In this document: positions 37,191 to 45,909 of the stretch, piece by piece
Numbering within the stretch: the first letter of the stretch is position 1
Layout: every line of letters begins with the position of its first letter
Source of the DNA: Myxococcales bacterium
GTDB lineage: Bacteria > Myxococcota_A > Polyangia > Nannocystales > Nannocystaceae
Direction of reading: 5' to 3'
Assembly (NCBI GenBank): GCA_020633315.1
Contig: JACKDV010000006.1
Coordinates: 124,001-188,000 of the forward strand
Length of the DNA stretch: 64,000 nt
Position numbers and translations under genes: made by a program
Notes under the pieces: generated by a model
Database searches by the model: none
Told to the model about the DNA's origin: nothing
What the model saw: only the letters and a program-made list of their open reading frames with translations

Positions 37191-38873
37191 ATGCCTCGCC
37201 TCCAACGCCTGTTCCTCCTCGGTGCGCTCTCCCTCGGCCTGGCCGCAGGGGCCTGCAAACGAACCACTGGCTCCTCGGACACCTCGCCCGGCAGCTCCTC
37301 CGGGGACGACGGCGGGAGCACCCGCGGCCGCCGGATCCGTCGCCAGCCCGGCATGCCACGGCCGCACCGGCTGCCCGCCAGCGCCCCCATCGTGATCCAC
37401 CTCGAGCGCCCGGCCAAGGCGCTCGGTGGCCTGCGAGCCTACGCCCCCGAGCTGCCCGACGACCGCGTGCTGCTGCGCCAGGCGGTGACCGACGCGGGCG
37501 GCGGCCCCTTCGAGTCCCAGCTCGTGACCATGATCGACCTCGAGCGTCCGTGGGACGCGGCCTTCGTGGAGGGCGAGCTCATCGTGCAGATGCCGATCCT
37601 CGCGGCGCGGGTGAGCGCGGTGGCGGCCTTGCTCGCCGACAAGCCGCCGGTGGGTCGCTTCGGCGCGGTCGACCTGCAGAGCACCGGCGGGCCCACGCCC
37701 AAGCTGGCGTGGCTCGATGCCGAGCACGCCACCCTCACGCTGGCCGACACCGAGCAGGGCCTGGCCACCGGCAGCACCCTGGCCGCCGCCTATGGCAAGC
37801 AGGCGGTGCGGGTCGACCTGCAGGGCGCCGAGGCCCGCAAGGTCGCGCCGCAGCTCCGGCTCGAGTCGCTCGAGCTGCGCGGCGCGGGCCCCCACGACTT
37901 CGAGGCCACCGCGGTCGGCGTGCCCCCCGAGCTCCTCGCCCAGCTCTCCAAGCTCGACGCCGGCGCGCTCACGGGCCTGCTCGAGTCCCCGGGCATCGCG
38001 GCCGGCGGCAGCTCTCGCTACACCGACTACGCCAACGACGTGAAGAGCATCCTCGCCGACCTCAAGCGCCAGGTCGACCGCCAGAGCTTCATCGTCCAGG
38101 GCAACCTCGAGAACCTGCGCCAGCGCCTGGCCGCGGTGCTGCGCAGCTGGAACGGCCGCACCATGGTGGGCGTGGGCCCGGCCAAGCACCTGCGCCTGGG
38201 CTTCGGCGCCGACGATCCCTCCAAGATGGGGGGCGCGATCTTCTATCTGATCAGCGGGATCAACGACAACCTCGGCATGGCCCGCAGCATCGGCTTCGAG
38301 GTGCCCAAGCTCCGCTTCGCCCGCAACGTGCGGACCGTGGGCGAGTCCAACGTGGCGGTGCTGGTGCTCGAGAAGGCGCGCAAGTACGTGCCCGCCGAGC
38401 TCGCCCCGCTGGTGGACGATCGCGGCGAGCTGCGCATCACCATGTCGTTCCCCAAGCGCCTGGGCGCCGGCATGTTCGTGATCGGCCCCGGTGCCGAGTC
38501 GACGCTGGTCCAGTGGCTCGAGGACACCCAGAAGGCCACCTCGGCGAGCGACAGCGCGGGGGACCTCATCGCGGCCACCGCCGCGGTCGATCCCACCACC
38601 CTCGCGCCGATGCTGCAGCCGGGCGCCGATCCGCTCGCCATGCTGGGCCTGAGCGCCGACCGGGAGCCCACGCGAGTGGTGGTGCAGCGCGATGGCACGA
38701 CCGTGAAGGTGCGGGTCAAGGGCCCCGAGATCGCGGTGATGCCCAAGCGCATCGGGGCCCGCCGCGGCGCGAGCGATGCCCCGGCCCCCACCCGCGCCGC
38801 GCCCTCGACCAGCCCGCCCGCGCGAGCCAAGCCCTCGCGCGTGGGACCGGCCCGCGCCAAGCCGGTCGACTGA
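37191..38873 (+). CDS. Large lipoprotein of unknown function
   Basis: 560 residues from ATG 37191. The lipobox is LGLAAGAC, followed by a short Ser/Gly/Asp linker and a basic patch (TRGRRIRRQPGMPRPHR). The mature protein alternates beta strands and helices (FESQLVTMIDLERPWDAAFV; AILADLKR-type helices; SVGFEVPKL-type strands). It ends in a low-complexity Ala/Pro/Ser/Arg tail. The composition resembles DUF3352-like or other mixed alpha/beta exported proteins of myxobacteria, but no motif confirms this. Function unknown. Confidence 0.7.
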   Translation: MPRLQRLFLLGALSLGLAAGACKRTTGSSDTSPGSSSGDDGGSTRGRRIRRQPGMPRPHRLPASAPIVIHLERPAKALGGLRAYAPELPDDRVLLRQAVTDAGGGPFESQLVTMIDLERPWDAAFVEGELIVQMPILAARVSAVAALLADKPPVGRFGAVDLQSTGGPTPKLAWLDAEHATLTLADTEQGLATGSTLAAAYGKQAVRVDLQGAEARKVAPQLRLESLELRGAGPHDFEATAVGVPPELLAQLSKLDAGALTGLLESPGIAAGGSSRYTDYANDVKSILADLKRQVDRQSFIVQGNLENLRQRLAAVLRSWNGRTMVGVGPAKHLRLGFGADDPSKMGGAIFYLISGINDNLGMARSIGFEVPKLRFARNVRTVGESNVAVLVLEKARKYVPAELAPLVDDRGELRITMSFPKRLGAGMFVIGPGAESTLVQWLEDTQKATSASDSAGDLIAATAAVDPTTLAPMLQPGADPLAMLGLSADREPTRVVVQRDGTTVKVRVKGPEIAVMPKRIGARRGASDAPAPTRAAPSTSPPARAKPSRVGPARAKPVD

Positions 38874-39055
38874 GCGAGCACATCACCTTCGAGTCACGAC
38901 GACTCTCGACGCGAGCCCGAGGGCGGTGACGATGCGGACTCGCCTCGATCGAATTCGAGCCAGCAAAATTCGCGGCGGCCTCCCTGGCCCGGATGCCGTA
39001 GGCTGATCGGGCTGGACTGGCGAGCGTCCCTCGACCTCGCCGGAGGTGGACACCG

Positions 39056-40417
39056 ATGGAGCACGCGACCGAAGCGGCTCGCGCTCGGCCGATGCCGAGA
39101 GCGAAGGGCCTGCCCCTGGTGGGGGCGCTCCCCCAGATCCTGCTGCGCCCGCTCGACTTCCTCGAGGAGACCGTCGCGCGCCGCGGGAGCGTCTTCGAGA
39201 TCGACCTCGGCGTGACCCGGGCCGTCGTCGTCGCCGACGTGGACGCCGTGGAGCACGTGCTGCTGACCCACACGGGCAACTACGGCAAGGGCGGGGAGAT
39301 CTGGGAGGGCATCCGCGAGGTGCTCGGCCGGGGCCTGGGCTCGAGCGAGGGCGAGCTGTGGCGACGCCAGCGCAAGCTGATGCAGCCCAAGTTCCAGCGC
39401 AGCTTCCTCGAGGGCGTGCGTGACACGATCGCCGAGACCATCGAGGACGAGCTCGACGGCCTGCGCTCCGACGAGCCCATCGACCTCGCGCGCTGGACCG
39501 ACGGCCTGCTCGCCACCCTCGCCGTGCGCGTGCTGTTCGGCTCCGATCTCGATCCCGCGAAGGTCGACGAGGTCCGCACCACCATGGCCGCCGTCTCGGA
39601 CTCGGTGATCCAGGGGCTGGTCACCCGCAAGCTCCCGCGGTGGCTGCCCCTGACCGGGCGCGAGCGCCTGTCCCGGGCGCGACGCATCTTCGACCACAAC
39701 GTGGCCGAGCTGATCGCCGAGCGCCGCCGCCACCCCCGACCGAGCAAGGACCTGCTCGGCCTGCTGCTCGGGGCCACCGACGAGCAGGGCTCGATGAGCG
39801 ACGAGCAGCTCCGCGACGAGGCCATCACCTTCTACATCGCGGGCTACGAGACCACCGGCACCGCCCTGGCCTGGACCCTGTGGCTGCTGGCCGGCCACCC
39901 TCACGTCCGCGACGCGCTGCTGGCCGAGCTCGACGGCGGCTCCACCGAGGCCCCGCTGCTGCACGCCTGCATGCAGGAGGGGCTGCGGCTGTACCCGCCG
40001 GCCCTCTTCGTCATCCGCCACACCGTCGGGGACGACGTGCTGCTCGGCCACCCCGTGCGCGCCGGGACCCCGGTGCTGGTCTCGCCCTGGCTGGTCCACC
40101 ACAACCCCGCGATCTGGCCCGATCCCAAGCGCTTCGATCCGGAGCGCTTCCTGTCGCCGGCGCCCGAGCGCTCGCGCCTGGCCTGGATCCCCTTCGGGGC
40201 GGGGCAGCGGATCTGCATCGGCAAGGCCCTGGCCATGCTCGAGCTCGAGGAGGGGCTGCGCCGGGTCCTCCGCGACTTCACCCCCACCCTCAGCGACGGC
40301 TGCCCGGCGCCGCGGCCCCGGCTGTCCACCGCGCTGCGCTCGAGCACCGGCATCTTCGTGCGCATGGTGCCCCGCCGAGCCGCCCACCCCCCGATAGCGC
40401 CGCCCACCTCCCGGTAG
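39056..40417 (+). CDS. Cytochrome P450
   Basis: 453 residues. All P450 landmarks are present: the I-helix oxygen motif AGYETTGT (262-269), the K-helix ExxR in MQEGLRL, the PERF-like motif FDPERFLSP, and the heme loop FGAGQRICIG (380-389, Cys387). The class E type sequence (KRFDPERFL..WIPFGAGQR) and lack of a membrane anchor fit a soluble bacterial P450. The last residues (HPPIAPPTSR) are encoded by a short tandem repeat and may be an extension. It ends 28 bp from the convergent terpene-synthase-like gene, so it may oxidise a terpenoid. Redox partners are not in the window. Confidence 0.93.
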   Translation: MEHATEAARARPMPRAKGLPLVGALPQILLRPLDFLEETVARRGSVFEIDLGVTRAVVVADVDAVEHVLLTHTGNYGKGGEIWEGIREVLGRGLGSSEGELWRRQRKLMQPKFQRSFLEGVRDTIAETIEDELDGLRSDEPIDLARWTDGLLATLAVRVLFGSDLDPAKVDEVRTTMAAVSDSVIQGLVTRKLPRWLPLTGRERLSRARRIFDHNVAELIAERRRHPRPSKDLLGLLLGATDEQGSMSDEQLRDEAITFYIAGYETTGTALAWTLWLLAGHPHVRDALLAELDGGSTEAPLLHACMQEGLRLYPPALFVIRHTVGDDVLLGHPVRAGTPVLVSPWLVHHNPAIWPDPKRFDPERFLSPAPERSRLAWIPFGAGQRICIGKALAMLELEEGLRRVLRDFTPTLSDGCPAPRPRLSTALRSSTGIFVRMVPRRAAHPPIAPPTSR

Positions 40418-40444
40418 CGCCGCCCACCCCCGATAGCGCCGCCC
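40391..40444 (+). repeat. 20-bp tandem repeat at the P450 3-prime end
   Basis: Three near-identical units with core tagcgccgcccac start at 40391, 40411 and about 40430. They cover the last P450 codons, its stop, and the gap to the convergent terpene-synthase gene, so repeat-number change would alter the P450 C-terminus. Confidence 0.75.
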
Positions 40445-40445
40445 T

Positions 40446-41402
40446 TCAGCTCGCGAGGGTGTCCCGCTCCACGTACTGCGTGCGACCGAAGGCCTCGAGC
40501 GCCAGCAGGTTCCCTGCCAGCAGCGACCCCAGGAAGCCCAGGTACTCCTCGGCCCGCGGGTACTCCTTCGGCGAGGCCGCGACCTCCTTGGCCACCACCA
40601 TGAAGCGACGCAGCTCGTCGTTGGTCCGTGCCTTGGCGATCGCCAGCGCCCGCTCGCGATCGCAGCCGTGCTCCCGCTCCAGGTGCAGCACCGTGTTGTC
40701 CAGGCCGTCGTGGACGTCGCGCCGCAGGGTCACGATGTCGTTGCGCAGGTAGGTGATCCGGTTGGTGAGGGCGAGCAGCTCGGCCAGCCGGGGATCGCGA
40801 GGCCGCAGCACCGGCAGCGACAGCTCGTCGAGCGCCACCCACAGCCACACCCACGGGTAGATCGCGATGCGATGGGCTCGGTTGCGCTCGTACTCGGCCC
40901 ACGACTCCGTCCGCCCGCTCACCACCCGGGCCCGCTTCTCGGGAAACGCCCGGTAGGTTCGGGTCGCGGTGTCGACGAAGCGCCGCCACGCCTCGGGGGG
41001 CGGGCAACGCCCCTGCAGCCGGCGCCCGAGCTCGGCGAGCAGCCGCGCCGACACCGAGCCCTCGGGCCCCGCGGCCCGCCCCGTCCGGAGGCAGCGCTCG
41101 AATTGCTCGGCCGTCAGCTCGAGGTAGTCGCCGGTGAGGATGCCGACCCCGTGCAGGAAGATCACCACCCCGTAGATCGCCCCCACCAGCAGCGACTCCT
41201 CGTCCACCCGCGCCGGGCAGGTGAAGCGCTGGTAGGTGTCGATGAGGCCGAGCAGCTCCTGCGTGCGCGCCGGGTCGCCGGGGAACACCCCGCAGCTCTC
41301 CATCACGCGTCGCAGCGAGTCCTTGGTGCGCGCGCGAAGCTCGGGATCGGTGATGATGGTCGGAGCGAAGCCCCGCTCGAGCGGCTCGTCGGAGTCGTGC
41401 AT
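40446..41402 (-). CDS. Class I terpene synthase-like protein lacking the DDxxD motif
   Basis: 318 residues from ATG 41402. It has the bacterial class I terpene-synthase layout: a FTCPARVDEESLLVGA region, a pre-NSE helix SWAEYERNRAHRIAIYPWVW, the metal motif NDIVTLRRD (Asn221, Thr225, Asp229) followed by VHDGLDNTVLHLERE, and the C-terminal SLLAGNLLALEAFGRTQYV. In canonical enzymes an Asp-rich DDxxD/E follows the first region, but here the aligned helix reads AIYGVVIFLHGVGI without acidic residues. Metal binding would rely on the NSE half alone, so the enzyme may be inactive, non-canonical, or dependent on the neighbour. It is 7 bp downstream of the toroid protein. Confidence 0.8.
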   Translation of the reverse strand: MHDSDEPLERGFAPTIITDPELRARTKDSLRRVMESCGVFPGDPARTQELLGLIDTYQRFTCPARVDEESLLVGAIYGVVIFLHGVGILTGDYLELTAEQFERCLRTGRAAGPEGSVSARLLAELGRRLQGRCPPPEAWRRFVDTATRTYRAFPEKRARVVSGRTESWAEYERNRAHRIAIYPWVWLWVALDELSLPVLRPRDPRLAELLALTNRITYLRNDIVTLRRDVHDGLDNTVLHLEREHGCDRERALAIAKARTNDELRRFMVVAKEVAASPKEYPRAEEYLGFLGSLLAGNLLALEAFGRTQYVERDTLAS

Positions 41403-41409
41403 GGCGAGC

Positions 41410-42414
41410 CTAGCGGGCCTCGAGCGTGCCGGGGTAGCAGGTGAGCGCATGCAGGGCGAAGGCGGTCGTCAGCGCGCGGCTGCCGAAGTAGAGCCGCAGC
41501 TGGCTGTTCCCCGTGGCGCCCAGGGCGTGGGCCTCCCACGAGCCGTCGGGGCCCTGGCTCCGCAGCAGCAGCTCCACGTCGCGGCGAGCCTCGAGGCCGG
41601 TGTCGTTGGCGGCCATCAGCCGCTGCGCGGCCGACAGCGGCCGACGGTGAGCATCCCCGGTCACGAGGCTCTCCTCCACGCGCTTGCGCAGCAGCGGCCG
41701 GAAGCGGGCGCGGAACGAGGGGGACACCCGCAGCACGCGGGCCAGCAGGCACAGGAAGGTCTCGGGCGCCAGGTAGTAGCGCGTCCCCTCGAGATAGCTG
41801 CGACGCTCGAGCACCGAGTACACGAAGTCCTCGGTCGCCCGCGCCTCGTCGCCGCGGCCCGCGAGGTGCAGCAGGTAGAGCACGTTCGCGCACACCACCG
41901 GATCGACCCGCTCCTGCCGGCCCCCGCGGGGAGGGAAGTACACCTGGATCACGCCGCTCGAGCTCTGGTTGGACACGATGCGATCGATCGCCGCCGACGC
42001 CACCGGCTCGGCGAGCGAGACCGCACCCGAGCGGGCCAGCGCCGCCAGCCCCACCGCCACCGTGTCCACGTCGGGCGGCACCAGCGAGGTGTCCTCGAAG
42101 AACCAGAACATCCCGTCCTCTTGGTGCCCCGCGATGTAGCGAGCGAGGTGCTCGGGGATGCGGGGATCCACCTCGGTGTCGACCAGCAGATCGAGGATCA
42201 ACATCGACGAGAAGGTCTCCACCAAGGTGGGCACCACGGGGTCGGAGAGGTCCGGCGCCAGGCCCACGCGGAGCTGGAAGCCGTGCACGAGCCCGCAGGA
42301 GCGCTCGAGGAACGAGCTGGCGCGGGCGACGGGTGAGGCCGTGCGCATGGCTCGGAGCCGGGCGAGGATCTCCTTGCTCGCGGACGATGCGTGGTTGCTT
42401 TCGGTACCGATCAT
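41410..42414 (-). CDS. Terpene-cyclase/prenyltransferase alpha-alpha toroid protein with DxDT motif
   Basis: 334 residues from ATG 42414, supported by GGAGGCGTC directly upstream. Helical repeats of the class II cyclase type are seen: HQEDGMFWFFEDTSLVPPD, RVDPVVCANVLYLLHLAG, and GPDGSWEAHALGA with NSQLRLYFGSRALTTAFAL. DVDT at residues 115-118 occupies the place of the class II catalytic DxDD/DxDTT acid motif. The protein is shorter than beta-gamma di-domain cyclases (500+), so it may be a single-domain relative. It is translated just ahead of the class I-like gene, and together they mimic an alpha plus beta/gamma terpene synthase split in two. Confidence 0.72.
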   Translation of the reverse strand: MIGTESNHASSASKEILARLRAMRTASPVARASSFLERSCGLVHGFQLRVGLAPDLSDPVVPTLVETFSSMLILDLLVDTEVDPRIPEHLARYIAGHQEDGMFWFFEDTSLVPPDVDTVAVGLAALARSGAVSLAEPVASAAIDRIVSNQSSSGVIQVYFPPRGGRQERVDPVVCANVLYLLHLAGRGDEARATEDFVYSVLERRSYLEGTRYYLAPETFLCLLARVLRVSPSFRARFRPLLRKRVEESLVTGDAHRRPLSAAQRLMAANDTGLEARRDVELLLRSQGPDGSWEAHALGATGNSQLRLYFGSRALTTAFALHALTCYPGTLEAR

Positions 42415-43240
42415 GACGCCTCCGTGATCGCGGCGACGATCGTCGCCGTCACCACGAGCGGGTGAGGGACCCGTTCGTGACGTTCGTGCTCGACTCTCTC
42501 AGCTCCCCCGCGCGGCGAGGGCCAACGTTATTTCAGTCTACGTCTTTCGGGCACGAATGCCCGCGACGAATCCTCGTCATGACGTGACTCGATGACGAAG
42601 CCGAGCGCCGCGCTCGAGCCCGCGAGCGGAATGGAGCATCGAGCCGGTTCCCGAAGGCACGATCGTGACGGGTCGGCGTGGCTCGTGACACGAGGGCCCG
42701 CGATCACGGCGACCGCGTCGTCATCGCTCGCGACATGCCGAGCACCACCTCGAGGCGCGACGTGGCGACCAGCACCCGCGGCACCGGCAGCCGCAACGGA
42801 CCACGACCACGATCCCGCAGCAACGGGGCGATGCCTCCGGTGCGGGCCGGGTCCACACCGCCTGGAGGGGCGCCCAGATGGCGGCTCGGGCGCAGGCCCT
42901 CGCGCCCTCCCGGCCTCGCACGAGCCCACCGTGGCTCGCTCCTCACGCGCGAGCGTGCCGCGAGCTCGCCCGCCACTTCGGTGTCGCGAGCATTGACGGA
43001 TCTTCACACTCCGGCAACGGCGCTCGTCCACATCGAACGCGATTCGAAGCACGAGCTCCGCCATCGTGCCAGCGTCTCGCCGTAAAACCAGTCAACGGCC
43101 GCGCGCCTCGTGACCCCGCCGCGGCCGCGGGAGCTCGTCGACAAGCCACTGCGCGCCTCCTAGACTGCCTCCGAATCGATCGAGGTCGTGCCCGAGCGGG
43201 CGCTGCCTCCGATCGCTCGTGCCACCACGAGGAGGAACCG
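42415..43240. other. 826-bp intergenic region
   Basis: No supported gene. Several open frames cross it on both strands but have shuffled Arg/Ser/Pro-rich translations. The segment near 42525-42600 is lower in GC. A small hairpin (cgggca/tgcccg around CGAA, near 42548-42563) is visible. It must hold the promoters of the terpenoid genes (minus strand) and of citrate synthase (plus strand). Confidence 0.4.
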
Positions 43241-44440
43241 ATGGAGATCGCCCGCGGGCTCGAAGGAATCGTGCTCACCCAGACCCGACTGTCCATGGTC
43301 GACGGCAACGTCGGCAAGCTGGTGATCGGAGGCTTCCCCATCGAAGCCCTGGCTCCGGTCGCCGCCTACGAGGAGACGATCTTCCTGCTGTGGCACGATC
43401 GCCTGCCCACCCCCCGCGAGCTCGCCCAGGTGCGCGAGGCACTGGTGGCCGCGGGCAGCCTGCCCGCCGAGACCATCGAGCTGCTGCGCGCCGCGGCCCG
43501 CCGCGAGCTGTCCCCGATGGACGCCCTGCGCATGGGCCTGGCCACCCTGCCCCTGCTCGACCCGGACAGCAGCACGGTGGAGCTGCAGCGCTGCGATCGT
43601 CCGTCCAACCAGCGTCGCGCCCTCGCCGTGGTGGGAGCCGTGCCCGCGCTGATCGGCGCCTACCACCGCCTGAGCCAGGGCCACGAGCCGCTGGCCCCCG
43701 ATCCCGAGCTCGGCCACGCCGCGAACTTCCTGTGGATGCTCGGCGGCGAGCGTCCCACCGAGGCCCGCGCCCGCGCCCTGGACACCTACCTCAACACCAC
43801 GGTCGACCACGGCATGAACGCCTCGACCTTCACCGCGCGGGTGATCGCCAGCACCCGCTCCGACATCGCCTCGGCCGTGCTCGGGGCGCTCGGGGCCCTC
43901 AAGGGCCCGCTGCACGGCGGGGCGCCCGGCCCCGCGCTCGAGATGGTCCACGAGCTGCGGGCCGAGGCCAACCGCAGCGGGCGGAGCCTGGCCGAGCTCG
44001 CCGAGACCCACGTGCGCCAGGTGGTGGGCGAGGGCGGACGCATCATGGGCTTCGGCCACCGCGTGTACCGGGTTCGCGATCCCCGGGCCGACGTGCTGGG
44101 CGGCGCGCTGCAGCGGCTGTTCCCCGCCGCCGGCCAGAACCCCCTGTACGACGACGCCCGCGCGGTGGAGGAGGTGGTGCTGCGGGTGCTCGCCGAGCTC
44201 AAGCCGCACCGACGCCTGGCGACCAACGTGGAGTTCTACACCGCGCTGCTGCTGCACGCGCTCGAGCTGCCGCTGCCCGTGTTCACCCCCACCTTCGCGG
44301 TCGCCCGCGTGGGCGGCTGGGCGGCCCACGTGCTCGAGCAGGTGGCCGAGGATCGGCTCATCCGACCGCGGGCCATGTACGTGGGGCCCATCGAGCGGAG
44401 CTGGGTGCCGCTGGGCGAGCGCGGCACCGGGCTGCAGTAG
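43241..44440 (+). CDS. gltA: Citrate synthase family protein
   Basis: 399 residues from ATG 43241, placed by GAGGAGG 6 bp upstream. Family motifs: GLEGIVLTQTRLSMVDG and VIGGFPIEALA at the start, DHGMNASTFTARVIAST with the first catalytic His, IMGFGHRVYRVRDPRADVL, and TNVEFYTALLLHAL, with Asp/Glu pattern of the active site. The length of about 400 and the GGYPIEAL-like start resemble the short type I citrate/2-methylcitrate synthases rather than the E. coli hexameric form. It condenses oxaloacetate with an acyl-CoA. 2-methylcitrate synthase remains possible. It stands alone. Confidence 0.9.
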   Translation: MEIARGLEGIVLTQTRLSMVDGNVGKLVIGGFPIEALAPVAAYEETIFLLWHDRLPTPRELAQVREALVAAGSLPAETIELLRAAARRELSPMDALRMGLATLPLLDPDSSTVELQRCDRPSNQRRALAVVGAVPALIGAYHRLSQGHEPLAPDPELGHAANFLWMLGGERPTEARARALDTYLNTTVDHGMNASTFTARVIASTRSDIASAVLGALGALKGPLHGGAPGPALEMVHELRAEANRSGRSLAELAETHVRQVVGEGGRIMGFGHRVYRVRDPRADVLGGALQRLFPAAGQNPLYDDARAVEEVVLRVLAELKPHRRLATNVEFYTALLLHALELPLPVFTPTFAVARVGGWAAHVLEQVAEDRLIRPRAMYVGPIERSWVPLGERGTGLQ

Positions 44441-44557
44441 CCACGCCGTCGCGGGCCCTGCTCCGCGGCCGCGACCAACAGGCCCGCGGAGAGCTCCGCG
44501 CTCGGCTCGACGACGGGCTCGAGCTCCGCGTCGAGCCGCGCCCGGGCCTCGGTCACG

Positions 44558-45787
44558 CTACGCGTGATGCCGACGTCGGGGCCGCAGCCACACCAGCACG
44601 GGCAGCGCCAGCACCAGCCCCGCCGGCAGCCCTCGTCGCCGTCCCAGCGAGCACGAGCCTCCCTCCTCCTCCTCGGAGAAGGTCACGAGGTACTCGTTGT
44701 CGACCGCCGTCGAGGCGTCGCGGCGCAGGGACAGGTCGTGCAGGCTCTCCGCGGGCAGCTCGGTGCGCAGGCGGGTCAGGAAGCCCTGGCGCATGCCGAT
44801 GCGCGTGAAGAAGTCGTCCACGAAGCCGACGTCGCTCTTCGAGGGATCGACCCGCCCCTCCTCCTCCCCCTGGGCATAGGCCGAGCGGATCTCGTCGGCC
44901 GAGCTGAGGCGCGCGAAGTCGATGATCCACGCCCCGCCCTCGATGTCGAGGATCGCCTGCTGGAGCTCGTCGTAGTTGCTCTCGCTGTCGCTGAGCGCCA
45001 CCACCTCCTCGTGCGCGATCGAGGCGCTCGCCTGGTCGTCGGGCAGCACCGCCCCGTCGCTCCACAGGTAGGTCGTGATGCCCAGGGGCTGCCCCGGCGC
45101 CAGCGAGTGGGCCGCGATCCCGAAGGGCACCCGGAAGGCCTCGGGAGCCGAGGGCGGCAGGTGCAGCTCGATGGGCGCCAGCGTGCCCGCGGTGGTCCCC
45201 GGCAGCACCTTGGCCGCGAAGAAGAACCACCCGTCGCTCACGTAGGGATCGAGCGCCGCCGCGTAGTCGGCGGGCAGCACGTAGCCCTCGTCGCTCAGCC
45301 AGGTGGCCACCGCCGTGCCCGTTTCGCCGCCCAGCACCACCCACTCGTAGGAATCGGTGGTGCCGCGCTGCTGCACCATCACCTCGCCGCCGTCGCCACG
45401 CCCCCCGTTGGAGAAGTCGCCGCTCTTGGCCCCGCAGCCCAGGCTCGGCGGCTCGTCCTCCTCGAGGAAGATCGACACCCGCGGCGCCGACTCCTCGTCG
45501 AGCGCGATGAACAGCGCCGGATCGGCGTCGCGGACCTCGGTGGGCTCGGCCGCGATGGGCAGCAGGAACGCGAAGGTGGCGGGATCGATGCCCTCGTAGC
45601 CCGCCGACGCCACCAGCACCGTCTGGTCCGCCGCGAACGCGACGAGCAGCTCCTGGTCGCTCATCCCTCCCGGTCGCTCCTCGTGCTGAGGGAACACCAT
45701 GGCCCCGCAGGGCCACGCGACCGCGGGCAGCATGGCGATGGAGGCAGCGAGCGACGCCACGAGGCCAGGGCGAAGGGCGAAGACCAT
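44558..45787 (-). CDS. DUF2330 exported protein
   Basis: 409 residues from ATG 45787. A signal peptide (LVASLAASIAMLPAVAWP) precedes CGAMVFPQHEERP and the DUF2330 core (QTVLVASAGYEGIDPATFAF; AFLLPIAAEPTEV). The C-terminus has a membrane helix in GLPAGLVLALPVLVWLRPRR, giving a signal-anchor plus tail-anchor layout. DUF2330 proteins are common in myxobacteria and of unknown function. It is convergent with citrate synthase. Confidence 0.82.
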   Translation of the reverse strand: MVFALRPGLVASLAASIAMLPAVAWPCGAMVFPQHEERPGGMSDQELLVAFAADQTVLVASAGYEGIDPATFAFLLPIAAEPTEVRDADPALFIALDEESAPRVSIFLEEDEPPSLGCGAKSGDFSNGGRGDGGEVMVQQRGTTDSYEWVVLGGETGTAVATWLSDEGYVLPADYAAALDPYVSDGWFFFAAKVLPGTTAGTLAPIELHLPPSAPEAFRVPFGIAAHSLAPGQPLGITTYLWSDGAVLPDDQASASIAHEEVVALSDSESNYDELQQAILDIEGGAWIIDFARLSSADEIRSAYAQGEEEGRVDPSKSDVGFVDDFFTRIGMRQGFLTRLRTELPAESLHDLSLRRDASTAVDNEYLVTFSEEEEGGSCSLGRRRGLPAGLVLALPVLVWLRPRRRHHA

Positions 45788-45909
45788 GCCCGCAGCATGC
45801 CACGGAACCCGGCCCCCCTCGGCGCAAGCTTGGCGCCGAGCCCCTCCCCGAGGGAAGGCCCGCCGCCCCGCTGGGTCCACGCGCGCGACTCCGCGGGCCG
45901 CCGGTCGAT

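Noticed and set aside
42528..43064. Minus-strand 178-residue open frame before citrate synthase
   Set aside because: Composition is scrambled Arg/Ser/Gly/Pro with no domain or start context; region treated as intergenic.
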